Of a DNA stretch of 64,000 bases, positions 12,638 through 25,500 are shown one piece after another. The number at the start of each line of letters is the position of its first letter. Positions within the stretch are counted from its first letter, which is position 1. Origin of the DNA: Leptodontidium sp. MPI-SDFR-AT-0119 (lineage: Eukaryota; Ascomycota; Leotiomycetes; Helotiales; Leptodontidiaceae); assembly GCA_020726505.1 (NCBI GenBank), contig JAHLEZ010000003.1:3782001-3846000 (forward strand). The letters are read 5' to 3'. Under the pieces are notes generated by a model that did no database searches, was not told where the DNA came from, and saw only the letters and a program-made list of their open reading frames with translations. Position numbers and translations under genes: made by a program.

Positions 12638-13974
12638 TTACATCAAAACGACAGCCGAAAGAACTGAAACAAGACAGATGATTCCCACTGATCCCATCAG
12701 CTGAGCGGCACTACTCTTCTTAACACCCTTGCTCAAATCAGTGTTGATGGTCGCAGGTGCACCGCTTCCGGCGGCACATGTTAAGTTGAAAGTTGTTTCC
12801 GCGCTCACGTCCTTAGAGACGGCAAATCTGATTTTGTCAGTCTTCGTCCATGTCAAACTTGATAGGATATGCATACTTCTCGCTAATTGCTGGGTTGGTA
12901 TCTCGCAAATTATACCACCAGACGTTGCTCCTCCCAAGAAATTTGCAGGCAATGGCGTCCCTGTCATCAGTCAGTATGCTTAAATCTATTTGGCGGCTTT
13001 AAAGTGTTTCGCTATCAGGATATATGCTGTGGGTGTACTAACCAATAAGTCTTCGCATTCTCAGGGGTGGCGGTTGCATTCCCAGATACTGGTCCCTCAA
13101 ACGGCCATCCAGTTTCAGTGATCCCTAGATAGCGTGAGAGTCAGCACAATTAACGATATGGCTGATAAAAGAAGACGGAGGACTGGAGGCAAGGAAAACT
13201 CAAGACAGTTTGAAGAAGTCATGATGAATTTCTCAAATACTTACAGACAGGCTTGTCTCCGGCAGCAGTCAACGTTCTATTATACAGATCGTCGAATATC
13301 GCCTCAGCGTTCTCAATTCTGTTGTCTTGATCGCTCTCGTAGTATGGGTAGAGATCCATGCCGAGGAAGTCGACAGCGTCCACGACAGCACGGTTCGACG
13401 AATTCGACCAGGCACTCCACGAGTCAACGTGTCCAACTGGCTTTTGAGCAAGACCTGTTCCATTGATAGCTGTGCGGACTTCTCGGATGAAGTTGACAAT
13501 GGTGTTAGGACCAGCTCCAATGCCTGCATCGTTCGCAATGCCACTTTCAGACAAGCGATACATGTCCTCGCTTCCGACACTTATGGCAACTACAAGATCC
13601 GTGAACCTGGTGCCGAATTTGTCGATGGCAGACGTCAATGCTGCAAGCTCATTGGAAATTGAGGTCGTGCCTGAGCACCAGATTCCGAGAAGGATCGAAG
13701 TGTTGGTGTTGATGGCTGCTTGAAAAGCTTCGATTGGCGTGTTCGTAGTTCCCTGCTGGATATTCGTGTAGAGGCGAACGCTGCTGAACGTCCCAGGTGA
13801 GAAATGGAGAGCTCGAGCGGCGTTGAACTCATCTTCGAAGTCAGATTGGACTTTTGGCTTGTTCGATTGGAAGAATGCTCCTGAGTTGAAGCCTTGATAA
13901 ATTCTCTCTTGGGCTTGGGCCGCAACCGCTCCAACGACCGCGAGGAGCGGCAGACTTCTGCGTACAAACTTCAT
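12638..13974 (-). CDS. GPI-anchored GH17 beta-1,3-glucanase
   Basis: Four exons (13974-13245, 13124-13043, 12960-12877, 12827-12638) give 361 residues. A signal peptide (residues 1 to about 20) precedes a GH17 barrel with VRLYTN, AISVGSED (acid/base region), DFLGMDLYPYY and ITETGWP (nucleophile region). The second intron-spanning codon rebuilds the Trp of DKPVWITETGWP. The last intron (12876-12828) removes an in-frame TGA and joins to a C-terminal tail with FNLTC, a Ser/Ala-rich spacer and a hydrophobic end, as in GPI-anchored proteins. Family members cut or rearrange beta-1,3-glucan in the fungal wall. The acid/base segment reads SVGSED where most relatives have VGNE. The Glu is kept one position later, so activity should be tested and not assumed. 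Confidence 0.87.
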
Positions 13975-14689
13975 CGTTATTATTTTCTGTGACAGATGAA
14001 GTGAATCTAGGGAGCTGAAGAATATTGATATAGCAAGACGGTATGATTAGTGATTAACTCCCGGTCACCGAAATGAAACGATCATAAAAGTCAAAAGTCA
14101 GGGGAGATATGCATTGGGCAGGGAAGGGAATAAATGGCGAAGTCAAATCCAAGACCCGGCACTCAGACGCCATGTTCCAAGTCTCCATCCCGTCATTTGT
14201 GTTACTTATTTAACTTTCAACCAGTTCTCTTCCATTGCCGTGAAAGCCAAGACCCCCTCCCACCAAGCCACCGCCTGAGAGACTGCCTTGGATTCGTCTC
14301 ATTAAAATAGAATCGCTTGGAAGTGATGCACAGAAAGCCTCTGAAATGAAGCTATCCAGTGAGATGTCGAGGTGAAGGGACGATCCTAAATCCTTCAGAT
14401 GAAACTGGGGGAGACGGTCAGGATTGCGGGGGGTGGTATGCCCGGCTTATGGGGGCGGACGGGAATCACCCAGTTGCGTGGAACAGGGCTAGCTCTTGGC
14501 ACAGATCGATCACACACCTTAGAAGCATATCCAGGGGCGCGCCAGCGAGGGTGAGTTTGCTCAATTTAACTTTATGCTTCTTTGAAGCCACACTTGCACT
14601 TGCCAGTGAGACAATCCCACCGGTTGATCAACATGTTAATTATTGACACAATCCAATCAGTTCTTATTAGCCCCCCATATTCCCTCGGC
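13975..14689. other. Intergenic, nothing recognised
   Basis: Promoter of the GH17 gene and 3' flank of the amine oxidase gene. No supported gene. Confidence 0.5.
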
Positions 14690-17156
14690 TTAAATACTCT
14701 CCGTCTCGAAATAAGGATGATTAGGGTCATATGGAAACTTTCTCACAACCTGATCTCCAACATACTTTGTCAAGTCTGGCATCAAACCCTGTACATTCGG
14801 CACTGCACACTCCGCGGTGCCCTGGCCAAACGTCTCAACAGTAGTTCCCTCATCACCCCCGTACAGAATCTTCACCATGTTGACCGTCTCGCGAGATGGG
14901 CTCCCCATCAAGTAGTTCACGGGACTTAGCACCAAACTGCTGTGTGCAGTCGTGAAGACTGTATTTGGTAAATCGCCTGTGTGAGGAACGTGATGCATGC
15001 CAACGTTCGCCCAGACTACGATATCTTCCTGTACGAGCGACTCGCCGTCAAAGAAAGCATCGAAGTCGATTGGAGGATCAAAGACATCTTGAGATTGGTA
15101 AGGGTGGGATGATCTGGGTTCGGTATCTTTTTGTCGAGTCACGTAAAGATCGTTCTTAGCCCAGTTCGCAGCTCTTTCGAGGTTGCTGCTGTTTTCAACT
15201 GTGAGGTGGATGGTGGGCGAAGAAGGATGGATGCGATAGCCCCGAGATTCGCCATATATATTTTTGGCGTCTGTGTTGACTACTGAGAAAGCGGTAGCAC
15301 CGTTGGCGGCCCAGTTGATCTTCGATTCGTCCTCGTTCTCGATGGTGCCGCGTTGGAGCTTCATTGTATTACGCGCCTTGCCTCTGGACCATGGGTAGAC
15401 TTCTGAGGTGGCGACGTTGGCGGTTGTTGTCATTGTATTTGAGGTACCAAGAATGTCGAAGTCGATCTTGAAGTTCAAGACGTGGTCATGCATCGAGCCG
15501 GAGAGAGCGTCGTGAATCTGATAGCCATAGTCTTGGTTCTTGGCGAAGTAGGCGCTTTGAATGTACCCCGAAGCACGAACAACGATATTGATAGATCCGT
15601 CCATGTAGAATTCGTACGAGAACATGTAATCGTAATTCCCTACGGTGGCAACGGTTCTGATGGTGAAGTAGATGTTCTTGGTTGCACTGGCGTATTCGGA
15701 AGTGCTGTGTCTTTGAATGGGATAGTCGGCTTCCGTCTCGAATAAACAGATACTGTCGATATGAGTACGGGTAGTCTCGCCGTTGTAGAAGGAGCTGTTC
15801 ATGTATGAAGCATATGCGGGACAATCGTAACCTTTGATGAGTTCGAAAGCAAAAGGCCCAAACCCATAGTATGTATCCAAATATGAGGTTCCTGATTGGA
15901 CAGGGTCGTTTCCAGCATAATGCGCAAGTGCTTCCTGAAGACTCAATTCGTATATGATGCGGTCACCCTTGTACTTGATATCGTGCAGACTCAAGCCCGT
16001 ATCCCGCGAGAATGATGTGTAGAACTCAAAGTCCATCCACTTGACGTATTGCTGATCTGGGTCTGTGAAGTAGCGCGATCCAGAAGGTGCAATAGATAAC
16101 GGAGGGAAGTTGGTATCAAGAGCTGGGATCTCGCCTTCTTGGTCCGAGTAAGCCCACGATCCGTCCACGTTCGGTCCGTTCTTGACAAATCCAGGAGAGT
16201 AATACGCAGCCCGGAAAGCTTCTGTAGTCTCGTAGAAGATACCGTTGTACAGCCATCCGTCTAGTGTCCACTTAGAAGCATCGCGGCCTGTGGCGTTGGA
16301 TGTAAAGTAAAGTCCAAGTGGAAGCAGTGTCAGAGACTCTTGAACCGATTCTTGGCTATTCCAAAACTGGTCCCATCGAGTGATTCCATCATCTTGCCAT
16401 AGAGGATCGATACCAAAGACACTGAGAGTATCATTTTCCAAGCCGAGGTAAGAGCCATTCCAAAGATCAAGAGTGATGTCGAGGATCGAAGATGAGACAT
16501 TGGCCTTCCACTGTTGCCATGTGTTGTCATCCGCATCGAGATTCCGGACTTTTCCTTCGGTCTTTCGAGTGTATGGATATGTCAATGGTTCTGATGTGAC
16601 AGTCTCATTCTGGATAGGAAGGGGTCCAACCAAGAGATCTTGGTAAACTGGATCTTCTGACGCCCGATGGTTGATGATGACATGTGCATATCTGGTTGGG
16701 ACAGGTCCGTTGTTCTCGAGATAGCTGAGAACATCGGTCTTATTCGGCTCCATCAGCTCGATCATTAGTCTGTTTGTGTGAGCGGATATACTCTGAAGCC
16801 ACTGTTGGTACTCACAAGGAGTTGTCCCAGTCTCCTGCATCCTCTGTGACCGTCAAGTTGAATTGAGGTTGTGAGAAAAGCCATGCCGCGATTGAAGCAG
16901 TCTCTTCACCAGAAAGGCCTCCCCAAACATTCGTATAGGGCGCGTTTATCGCCTGGGCACCTGGAGCAGCACATGACTGGCTGCCTGTGGTGTAAGTCTC
17001 ATTCGACCATTGGCGTTTGGACTGAGTGGCCACAGTCTTCCTTGGACGCCATGTTCTTGGATTGACAGATGCAGGACTCGGAGCAGAGGATACAAGACCA
17101 GGGAATAAGAGAAGCAAATAAGACCAAGCGGTCATGGGCATATCACAGATTTTCAT
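14690..17156 (-). CDS. Secreted copper amine oxidase (TPQ type)
   Basis: Two exons (17156-16816 and 16769-14690) give about 806 residues. An N-terminal signal (MTAWSYLLLLFPGLVSSAPS) supports secretion. The start could be 17216, 17156 or 17135; I used 17156. The cofactor motif TVGNYDY contains the tyrosine (residue 493) that is converted to topaquinone. The copper ligands are His541 and His543 (MHDHVLNF) and a later histidine in NVGMHHVPH. The catalytic-base region is YLDTYYGFG. The enzyme oxidises primary amines to aldehydes, releasing ammonia and hydrogen peroxide. Extracellular fungal forms can supply nitrogen or peroxide. The length is slightly above the usual 650-750 because of the N-terminal region. 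Several N-glycosylation sequons (NxS/T) are visible, which fits secretion. Confidence 0.93.
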
Positions 17157-18427
17157 GACTGATGAGTAAAGAGGGCGAGCAAAAACAGCGAAGACAAACA
17201 ATAAGAGGACTTGCACATTACTTATACTCTCTTATCTGTGAGCGAGCCGGCCGTGAGAACAGAGCCTAGATCCATGACACATTGACAGGTCTTCCATGCA
17301 CCAGTGTGCACTAGAAACGGTGTGTCATATGAAATGAATGGAGATTCGGGCGAGAATTCGAAGCTAGATGTATGCACCTCGGAATTGAGCGAAGTCAAGA
17401 CAGCTTTCTTGTCGGTACCGAAGTAATCATGTGAATTTTACACCGAAATCAAGATCCAGGTACCTGAAGTGCAGCTGGGTCTAGAGTACTTTGTCATGAG
17501 TCCTTCAGCAGCTGCTCGGGAGACTTAACTGAAGGAGCGATAAGAGGGACTTGACTCCCGGAATCGCGTACTACACATAACAGCTGGCACGCAATTGATA
17601 TCGGATGCAATTTACTACTAAAGCGAGTTTGGACTGACACTTCTCTCTGATTCCGGAATGCCGAAAACCATGCAGCAAGGTCAGAGGAGACCATGCTTAC
17701 TTCATGCAGCAAGTACAGCCGGAGAGTTCAGCTATCATCGACTTCTAGAAGACCGATATCTTTCTCCCACCTTTGACAAGTGGATCCAAACAAACTTTTC
17801 GCGGAAGATTATATGGGACGATAAGGACTGGAGGCAGGATTCAATTCCGAACTTCCAGATTTGAATTGAGAAGTGAGAAGTGAGAAGTGAGAAGTGAGAA
17901 GTGAGAAGTGAGAAGTGAGAAGTGAGAAGTGAGAAGTGAGCAGTGGGCAGTGAGAGAACGGGAGAGTGCAAAACAAGAAGAACAATCAAGAAGCAATGAA
18001 CGAACTATGCCGTAGTAACCGTTTAATTTTAGCCACATGGTGTCGTAGTTCGGTACCAACCGACATCCCACTTTCTCCATCGTGTTCTGGCCTACCCATC
18101 CTTGGCAGGGATTCCCAAATGCAAACAATGATACCCCACGGGCTGCTGGTATCCCGAAGTTGATACGAGTTTACCGCTGTGGAATGGATGACGTCAAAAG
18201 GAGGAACTTTTGATCGGCCGAGGAGGATTTCGATATGCTGAAAAATTATAGGATGTCGAAAGTGCAAATACATAGCAGCTCTTGCTTGTGATAGTTGCCC
18301 AGCCGCAACTGTTGCCCCTGCTCACGAATCAACAAAATGCCCGCCAACTCCATCCACTCCTGCCATAACGGCTATTCCTATCCCACAAATATACACATGT
18401 AACCTCTTGTACGTAAAGCATTATTGT
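17157..18427. other. Intergenic region with a minisatellite
   Basis: Promoter of the amine oxidase gene and 3' flank of the next gene. Apart from the tandem heptamer annotated separately I see no gene. The open frames across the heptamer array are repeat artefacts. Confidence 0.5.
17867..17955. repeat. Tandem heptanucleotide minisatellite (TGAGAAG)n
   Basis: Ten perfect copies of TGAGAAG run from 17867 to 17936. Variant units (TGAGCAG, TGGGCAG, TGAGAG) follow to about 17955. The perfect core and decayed right edge suggest expansion by slippage. The copy number is probably polymorphic between strains. Confidence 0.95.
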
Positions 18428-19843
18428 TTAGCCCTGCATGAATGGCAACTTTCCTCCCCAGCTCTCCAAGTTCAAAGGTATGACCGGCTCATCACTTTCC
18501 GCATAAGCGATTTGTTCATCTGTCAAAGCCTTGTTGTTTTTCAAATGGGTGACCACATCTTCCCTCCGAGGCACAGGACAATACCAGTCAGGCATATATC
18601 TGACAGTGATATTGTGACGAAGAGAGCCCATGGCTTGGTCGAAGGGTTTGGCTTTAAAACTGTCCATTGGGTTATGGTCGCAAGTGTTGTTTCGACGCAG
18701 AGACAGATATTGGCACTCCTCAAGCGGCTCTCTTATTGGCCACCCATTTTCACGGTAGAGTGTCTGTACCCAGTTCTCCCACTTTGGCGGACTCAACTCC
18801 GGAGTGTAGGTCTCGTCCGTTCGAACAGAGCCTGGAAGATAACCAGACTCCAGGTGACTTGTCAAATGAATGAAATCGCGCAGAAGCTCAGGAGCCAGTC
18901 GAGCATACACGTCGTCTTCTCCATAGAATTCTGTCTTGTGGATTTTGTATTGGGAGGGAATTTTATTCCAATCAAATCGTTCGAAGAAGGGGTCGCTAGC
19001 TCGATTTCCTCCTTGAGTATCCAGCACAACAATTCTGTTTGTCGCGGTATCGAGCACTAGAATGAGGCCATATCTGCGATCTCCGACTGTGGAGAGAGGA
19101 ATTGCTGACTTGGGCAACGGTTGAAATTCGAACATGGCTTGTTCGAAAGTTGTTCCTTGGATGAAGCTGATCTCCCACCTCCTCAGAGGATCTCGAGCAA
19201 GACGAACATTCATGTCTTTTCGGTAGTCAACAAAATGTCCGTTTCTCCAGAATATATTCCGCTTTTGTCCCATCCAACCCTCCCACCATCCGGAATCGTT
19301 TTCATGCAACCTCCTAACCTCGGATTCGCTCACGTATCCACCCGTTCCTTCGTTGTAGTGGTCCTCGTGTGGAGTGATGTATGGCAGCTGTTGCATCGTC
19401 TCGATCACAGCCTCGTCTAGCTCCAGCTCTGTGGCTAGTGTGACGTTTATTGCTAAATTTCCCGTGTGAGGCGGATACGCAATCATATCTCGTCCGATGT
19501 ATCGCATATCTCGCAGAAGTTCGTAGTACTAGCAGGCACATAAATTAGCCATTGAACCCCGAGGCAGCGGAGAGCTGCGGCTTACCGCAGTGACGAGCCC
19601 AATGGTTTCGGTAACATTGTACGCTGGACCAATATACACTGGCTCGCTGCGAAAGAACAACTTCCAGCACACCAATCCTTGCAGGAAGACTGACAATCCG
19701 ACAAACCGCCAAATGGTCGCCTTCGAAGGTCGAGAATTGCGCGATTTCCAAGGGTTCCAGGAGCTCGTTCTGGTCGAGAGCAAAGACCTGCTCTCTTGCC
19801 TGTCACTACTCCCGATGACCTTCTCTAAATCGATTTTGACCAT
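18428..19843 (-). CDS. Orphan type II membrane protein, unknown function
   Basis: Two exons (19843-19586 and 19528-18428) with a GTAAGC..CTAG intron give 452 residues. A cytosolic basic N-terminus is followed by one hydrophobic helix (about residues 45-63, FVGLSVFLQGLVCWKLFF). The rest is a long lumenal or extracellular domain with sequons such as NVT. This domain has many aromatic and acidic residues and recurring blocks such as GWWEGWMGQKRN, YRKDMNVRLA and FEFQPLPKSA, but no motif I can assign. The topology matches Golgi glycosyltransferases or anchored surface enzymes, yet no DxD motif in the expected context is seen. The start was taken as the first ATG of the frame. The function remains unknown. 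Confidence 0.7.
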
Positions 19844-20579
19844 GATGCTGAGTCGCTGCAATCAGCCTGGTTCAGTATGAGGCTCGTAATTCGCTGCTGT
19901 CGATGCAGCCCGAGTGGAAAGGGGCGAGGAAACCATTGATAGCTGTGATTATGATTATTCTGCGCAGATTTGGTGGCGGGGTCTAGCTGAGGCAGGTAGG
20001 GATAAGCTATGAATAGAGGACGCTAAATTAGCGAATTCACCCCCCTGAAATTCGGTAGCGAGAACAACATCAACAAGAAATCCAGAAAGTCCAGGTATTT
20101 TTACTGCATGAACTCATCCTGTATGATAATTGCATAGAATTTGCCATGTGGAACCAATCGATTTCAAGCGCTCTCTTTCGCTTGGCTCGTGGTGCCCCCC
20201 TTTTTGATTTCAAAGATAGTCGGTTTTTGTGTCTGGGAAGGTGAGCTAAGTCTAAATTGAGTGCTTAGTTTAAAAGGTTCTACTAAAGTCTCCCGAGAAT
20301 CATAGCTCTACTTGCAACTAATCAATTTGCTACTCTGGCAGAGATGAGATGAGGAAAACAGAAAGTTGATTATGAGGACTCTTATGACATGAATGTGGCA
20401 GTGAACTCTTCGTTTTGATTGAGCCTATCAAGTACGCCTCTTCATGCACCTCAGCCTCATTCCTAGTAACAAGGCAACAGGCTGATTATTGCTGGTCACC
20501 TCAGTATCGTACACGCCCATCAAAAGAACGACATTTGAGATCGGACAGACACGATACGCAGCCGGGGAACGTCTTCGTC
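19844..20579. other. Divergent intergenic region, nothing recognised
   Basis: This lies between the divergent orphan membrane-protein gene and the broken membrane-protein gene. No supported gene. Confidence 0.5.
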
Positions 20580-21708
20580 ATGGGTAAGTGATGCAATGCC
20601 GTATCCGTTCTGTCAAGACATTATGCTCATTGTCAATTGCAGTAGCCGTCGATATCTCGCAGCCAGCAAGCACAGCCTTGCCACATGTTCCGTTGCCAGA
20701 AGTTTCATGGCAGACTCTTTTCTGGATCATCACTACTCTGGCGATTAACAGCATGACCCAAACATGTGGTTGGGTCTGCGGTTTCAACAGTCGATACAGG
20801 CCATACATCCGAAGCTCACCTGCGATATGCGTTGTTGATATCATCTTTATGCTGTGCCGATGGATTGGGGCGTTCGTCAAACCTGGCCCCTCCCATCTCA
20901 ATGTCAGAGAATCATTCTACAAGATTGCCATCGACCGATTCCGAGGAAATGACCCTCCGGGGGCATTCGGACGATCGGAAACTCCACCGGAATACGTTGG
21001 TTCTTGTTCGTGATGGGCCCACTTCCTCAGGCAATTCGGCTTGCAAGTTTCCGGGGCGTGTACTAGAGTAAAGCCATCGGGTTCTCGTTCCTTGGGCCAT
21101 GGCTTGTCATGGAGATTGTGCTGCTAGCGAGAGCTCTATCTCGTCGTCTGTTGGAGTCTCGAGAAACGTTATATGGTGGCTCAGATCAAATAATCGACAC
21201 TGTAAGCCATGAAAGTCATGAGATCGAACCTTTCTTGTGCTGTTCCATATTATGCGTCAGCTTTGGTATGCTGTTTCTTTGCGTCGGGAACGCTCAGATA
21301 TATTGTTGGCCATTGAAAGATTTCGCCGAGGACTTAGCGTTTTTGGCTGGTGCGATACTTTCTCTATTCGTTACTTTCTTGGAGATTGTGGTCGCTATTA
21401 CCATTTTCGCTCTTTTGCAAAATGCCCTGACGAAAATTCCTTGGCTGGGACAGAATATGCTGGTACCCCATTTCGTTCAAAGGCACCAAGCTGTGGAAGT
21501 TGATACTTGGGCAGGGGGTTTCTTTGCTTCATTCTTGGCCAACTTCCTGTCACTAGCCATAAGATATAGCGTTTTCTATGACCAGAGTGGAACGGTCAAC
21601 CCTGGATGGACAAGAGTTTTTGGGCGATGTTTTCTTGGGATAATTTCTCGGGGACTCGTGGAGGTTTGGGCGCCAAATAAAACCATTGATGGTCGCAATT
21701 GTGTCTGA
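20580..21708 (+). pseudogene. Degraded fungal polytopic membrane protein gene
   Basis: A plausible first exon (ATGG at 20580-20583) and a GTAAGT..GCAG intron (20584-20642) lead into a frame starting MVAVDISQPA. This frame contains a hydrophobic helix (WQTLFWIITTLAI) and runs to about 20990. The coding-like sequence then continues in another frame (WFLFVMGPLPQAIRLASF). That frame meets a TAG at about 21062, where relatives would be expected to carry another codon, and then reads on (SKAIGFSFLGPWLVMEIVLL) through three more hydrophobic helices to 21708. A frameshift plus a nonsense codon indicate a pseudogene. A 71-nt intron with a poor GTTGGT donor could bridge both lesions, but it would delete well-formed coding sequence. 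The family has no name that I can give. Confidence 0.55.
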
Positions 21709-22583
21709 CACTAATAGTTCGCTTTGATTAGCGAATGTAACGTGGAGTCGCATATGTATATATCACGGAGTCTGGGAAATATCCAGAAAAAAACTGGGCA
21801 CGGATAAATGATGAGATATGGGGAAATGGAGCTGGTGAATTGTGAGCTATCAAGCTCGGGCGAGAAAACGCGAACATGACGCTGCCGAGTTCAACAGAGA
21901 GCACTTGTCTTTTTTTCTTTCAACACAGCCCGCTTTGCATGGAAGGATTTAAAGGCACTTGCGACAGGATTCTCTCACATGGTAATAATTACGAAATGTA
22001 CCGTCTTCGAACCGACACCGCTCAAGCGATTTACATCACTGCCCTCTCGTTGTCGTCGTCAGCTCCTTACTATTTGCGGGATCTGGCAAGTATGTGTTAC
22101 CTGCTGTCAAATTGCTTGTTGCTTGTCGAATCGCATCATTTGTTTTGTGCGCGACTCCGCCAAGGTCCACAGTGAACAGACGAGAATGGCTGTTCAAAAG
22201 CCGAGAGAATTAAGTAGGCATTGGAAAGCAACATGTGGCAACCATTTCAATACACCGCGGTCTTTCTCAAGCGTTGTTTGGATACACTTCAGGTTGGATG
22301 CTCGTGGAGGAATATTGGGGTTCTGGCCTCGTGCCTTAACATTCCAACAAGGGCAGTATATATAGAGCTGCAGTTCGAGAAACTACTCTGATTTGCAAGC
22401 ATACAAGTACAAAGCTGCTTTGTTTCGAGAAAGTGAGAAAGAAGCCTTGACTAAGAGCATCGATAGTCAAGATCGATGAACAAATCACACAAGGAAGTTT
22501 TATTTTCTACCTCTTGAAACGCAATGAACGCCAAAGCCAAATGTCGTCTCAGAAGTAACCGGCAGAGCCAATGCTTCCCCTCC
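21709..22583. other. Intergenic, nothing recognised
   Basis: 3' flanks of the degraded membrane-protein gene and of the ABC exporter gene, which converge here. Short frames only. Confidence 0.5.
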
Positions 22584-25500
22584 TCAAACACTACTCTTCC
22601 TCATCCACGCCCAACTCTCCCTATTCCTTCCCATACCATTAATAGGCGTCATAGCTCTCCTCTGATCCACATCACCAGGCGTCACCTTAACACCAATCAG
22701 CCTCGAGAACGCCCCCCCTTTCCTCCTAAGCTCATCAAACCCACCCCTCTCAACGACCATCCCAGCCTCAATAACCACAACCTCGTTCGCAATCTTCATC
22801 ATCTCAACGCCATGACTGATAACCAACACCGCTATCCCGCCTTCCCCAGATTCCCTTCCGCGATCTAATAATCTCCGCACAGTATCACGCACAGCTTCTG
22901 CACTCACCGCATCAAGTGCGGAGGTAGCCTCATCCAGAATCAGGATTTTCGGCCGACGGACCAACGCACGAGCAATAGCTATCCTCTGCGCCTGGCCGCC
23001 ACTCAATCCTATTCCTCCCTCTCCGATCAAAGTCGCATACCCATTCGGTAAACTCATCACAAATTCATGAATCCCAGCTTCTTCAGCAGCCAGGCTCGCA
23101 CCTTCGATATTCGCGAATGGCGAGCCTTCTGGAAGGCCGTATGTGATGTTCGAGAGGATTGAGGAGGGGAAGAGAAGAGATTGTTGTGGGACGAAGGCAA
23201 TGAAGGAACGGAGACTGGTGATGTTGCATTCGCTGACGGGGATGTTGTTAAATGTGAGTGGTGCGGGGTGGTTTGGAGGTGAGGTGTCAGGTGAATAGAG
23301 TCCTAGAAGAAGAGACGCTATGGTACTTTTCCCTGATCCCGAGGGGCCGACGATTGCGGTGCAAGAGCCGGCTGTGAGAGTCAGGGAGACTCTGGATAGA
23401 GTTTTGGGGCGTCCTGGGTAGGTGAAGGAGAGGTTGGTGAGGGCGATTGGGAAGGGATTGGCTAGCCGTCTGGTGCCAGTTGTCTCGTGAGAAGCGCGGA
23501 GGGGAAGATTGGCGAGGTAGAGCATGTGTGTTGCGGTCGTTCGGGAAGTGTTGAATTGTGGTACTAGATTCAGCATTGATACTGCATTGGCGATACCGAA
23601 GAGAAGGAGGTTGACCACTTCAAGAACTGATGACACGGGAAGTTCTCTTTGCGTCACGACTATGGCTCCGTAATAGAACACAACAGCCGTTACCATGTAA
23701 CTGAGTGTATCTGTCAGACCATATATAGCACCGGAGTACAATGCTCGGAATATGCCAGTCTTGTAAGTGTCGGCAGTGGCGTTACTATGCTTCTTTTTAA
23801 AATGGTCTTCGAGTGTGAGAGCTCGAACGACTCGGATATTGGCGAATGTCTCTGTGAAGATGCTGCTTGTGTAGTCCGAGGCTTGATTGCTTTTGTTCTC
23901 CCACTTGCTGCTGAACCAGTTGAATGTCCTTGTAGCGGCATACATGACCGGACCGCATGCTATGGCGACCAGAGTGAGTTTCCAGGTGATGATAAATGCC
24001 CATGCAATAGAGCTGGCCAGCATCCAGAAAGTTGTGAAGATCGGTCCGGCGAAGCGACCAATGAGATTACGCATCTCTTCAGCATTCCTGTCCAAACATT
24101 CATTCAATCTGCTCGGGGAGTTTCGCTCTTTGTCGAACCAGGATCGTGGTTGTGCCATGATCCGTTTCAGTGCCTCGACTCGTAGAGTGTTAACCCACGT
24201 TTGTCCGCTGTGTTCGAGAGCGTAATGAGAGCAGAATGTTGCGATGCCGTCCACAGTGGCGATAGCTAGAAGAGCCAACGCCCACCTTAAAGCTTCAGCA
24301 TCTTGGTTTTCCGTGAGATAGTAGACCTGAAGAAGCTTCGCAAACACATATGCGAATGCAGGTGTTCCACCTGCCATAATCAATGCGGCGAAGAAGCCAA
24401 AACATAGGACGCAGCGATCTCGCCATTTGAGAGTTGGCCATATCGTGCCAAGAATCCTTCTTAACGAAGCTGGTTTCCTCGTCGCGAGGCTTCTCAGGGT
24501 TTCTTCCGAACTTTGTGGCGGCTGGATTGTCAATTCAATCGGACTGTGAGCGTCTGGGTGAATAGGTACCGAGGTATCTATCGCAGGGGGTCGTATTCGA
24601 AGCTTCTTAGTTCTTGACGCTGACGGTTCGGGAAAGGTTGGACTATTGAAATCAATTTGAAGCGGCGGTGACTGTTGTTGGCAATTCTCTGGGAGTGCCA
24701 CCCATGGCTTAATGGGTCCGACTTCAGGTTGCCTAGGCTCACTGGATCGGAAGGTCTGAAAAGTTCCATCATCAGTTGGCACCAAAGGCGTCAACCAAAT
24801 GTTGTCTGCTCGCAGGACATTTGCTTGGGCAGCTCCTCCGCCTAAGGCCACGGTAGGGGGAGCGATGGCCCGATTCAATCCATTAGGACTTGTTTGCTGC
24901 ATTCCAAAGAACTTGGAGATATATCCTTCCCGTTGAGGAACTCTCTCGTCGAATTCTCCAACTGGTGAGCCGAGACGGTTTGGCGACGAAGGTTCGGAGT
25001 TTCTCCGCATCCCCATCACAAGCATATCAGAATCCGGTGTCTGCGCTTCTGGTAGGAATGAAGCAAATGTCCCATGCTTCTTCTCGGCAAGCTTATTGCG
25101 ATAACCTTCTTGCACCACATTCCCATGCTCGAGGACATAGACATACTCGTCGTCTAGGATTTGCGAGACATCATGTGTAATCACTATTGTGGTCTTTCCT
25201 CTCCTCCACTCCCGTACTGTTTTCGAGACTTTCTCTCTGCTTGCCTGATCCAGTGCGCTGGTTGACTCGTCGAGGATGACAATCGGAGCATCTCGTAACC
25301 GTGCTCGTGCAATTGCAACTCTTTGCTGCTGCCCGCCACTGAGAGACTTCCCATTCGATCCAACAATAGTATGAAGACCATCGGGAAGTTCAAGAAGCGT
25401 TTGCTCGAGGTCGGCAGTTCTGGTGGCTTGCAGGATATCTCGCCGTGCCGCTGGTCGGCTCCTCCCAAATTCGATATTTTGTAAAACAGTCTCGTTGAAA

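Noticed and set aside
17735..18128. Open frames across the heptamer array
   Set aside because: They consist of translated tandem repeat (LLTSHFS units), open only because the 7-mer contains no stop in any frame.
23649..24185. 178-codon plus-strand frame
   Set aside because: Antisense shadow of the ABC exporter's second membrane domain.
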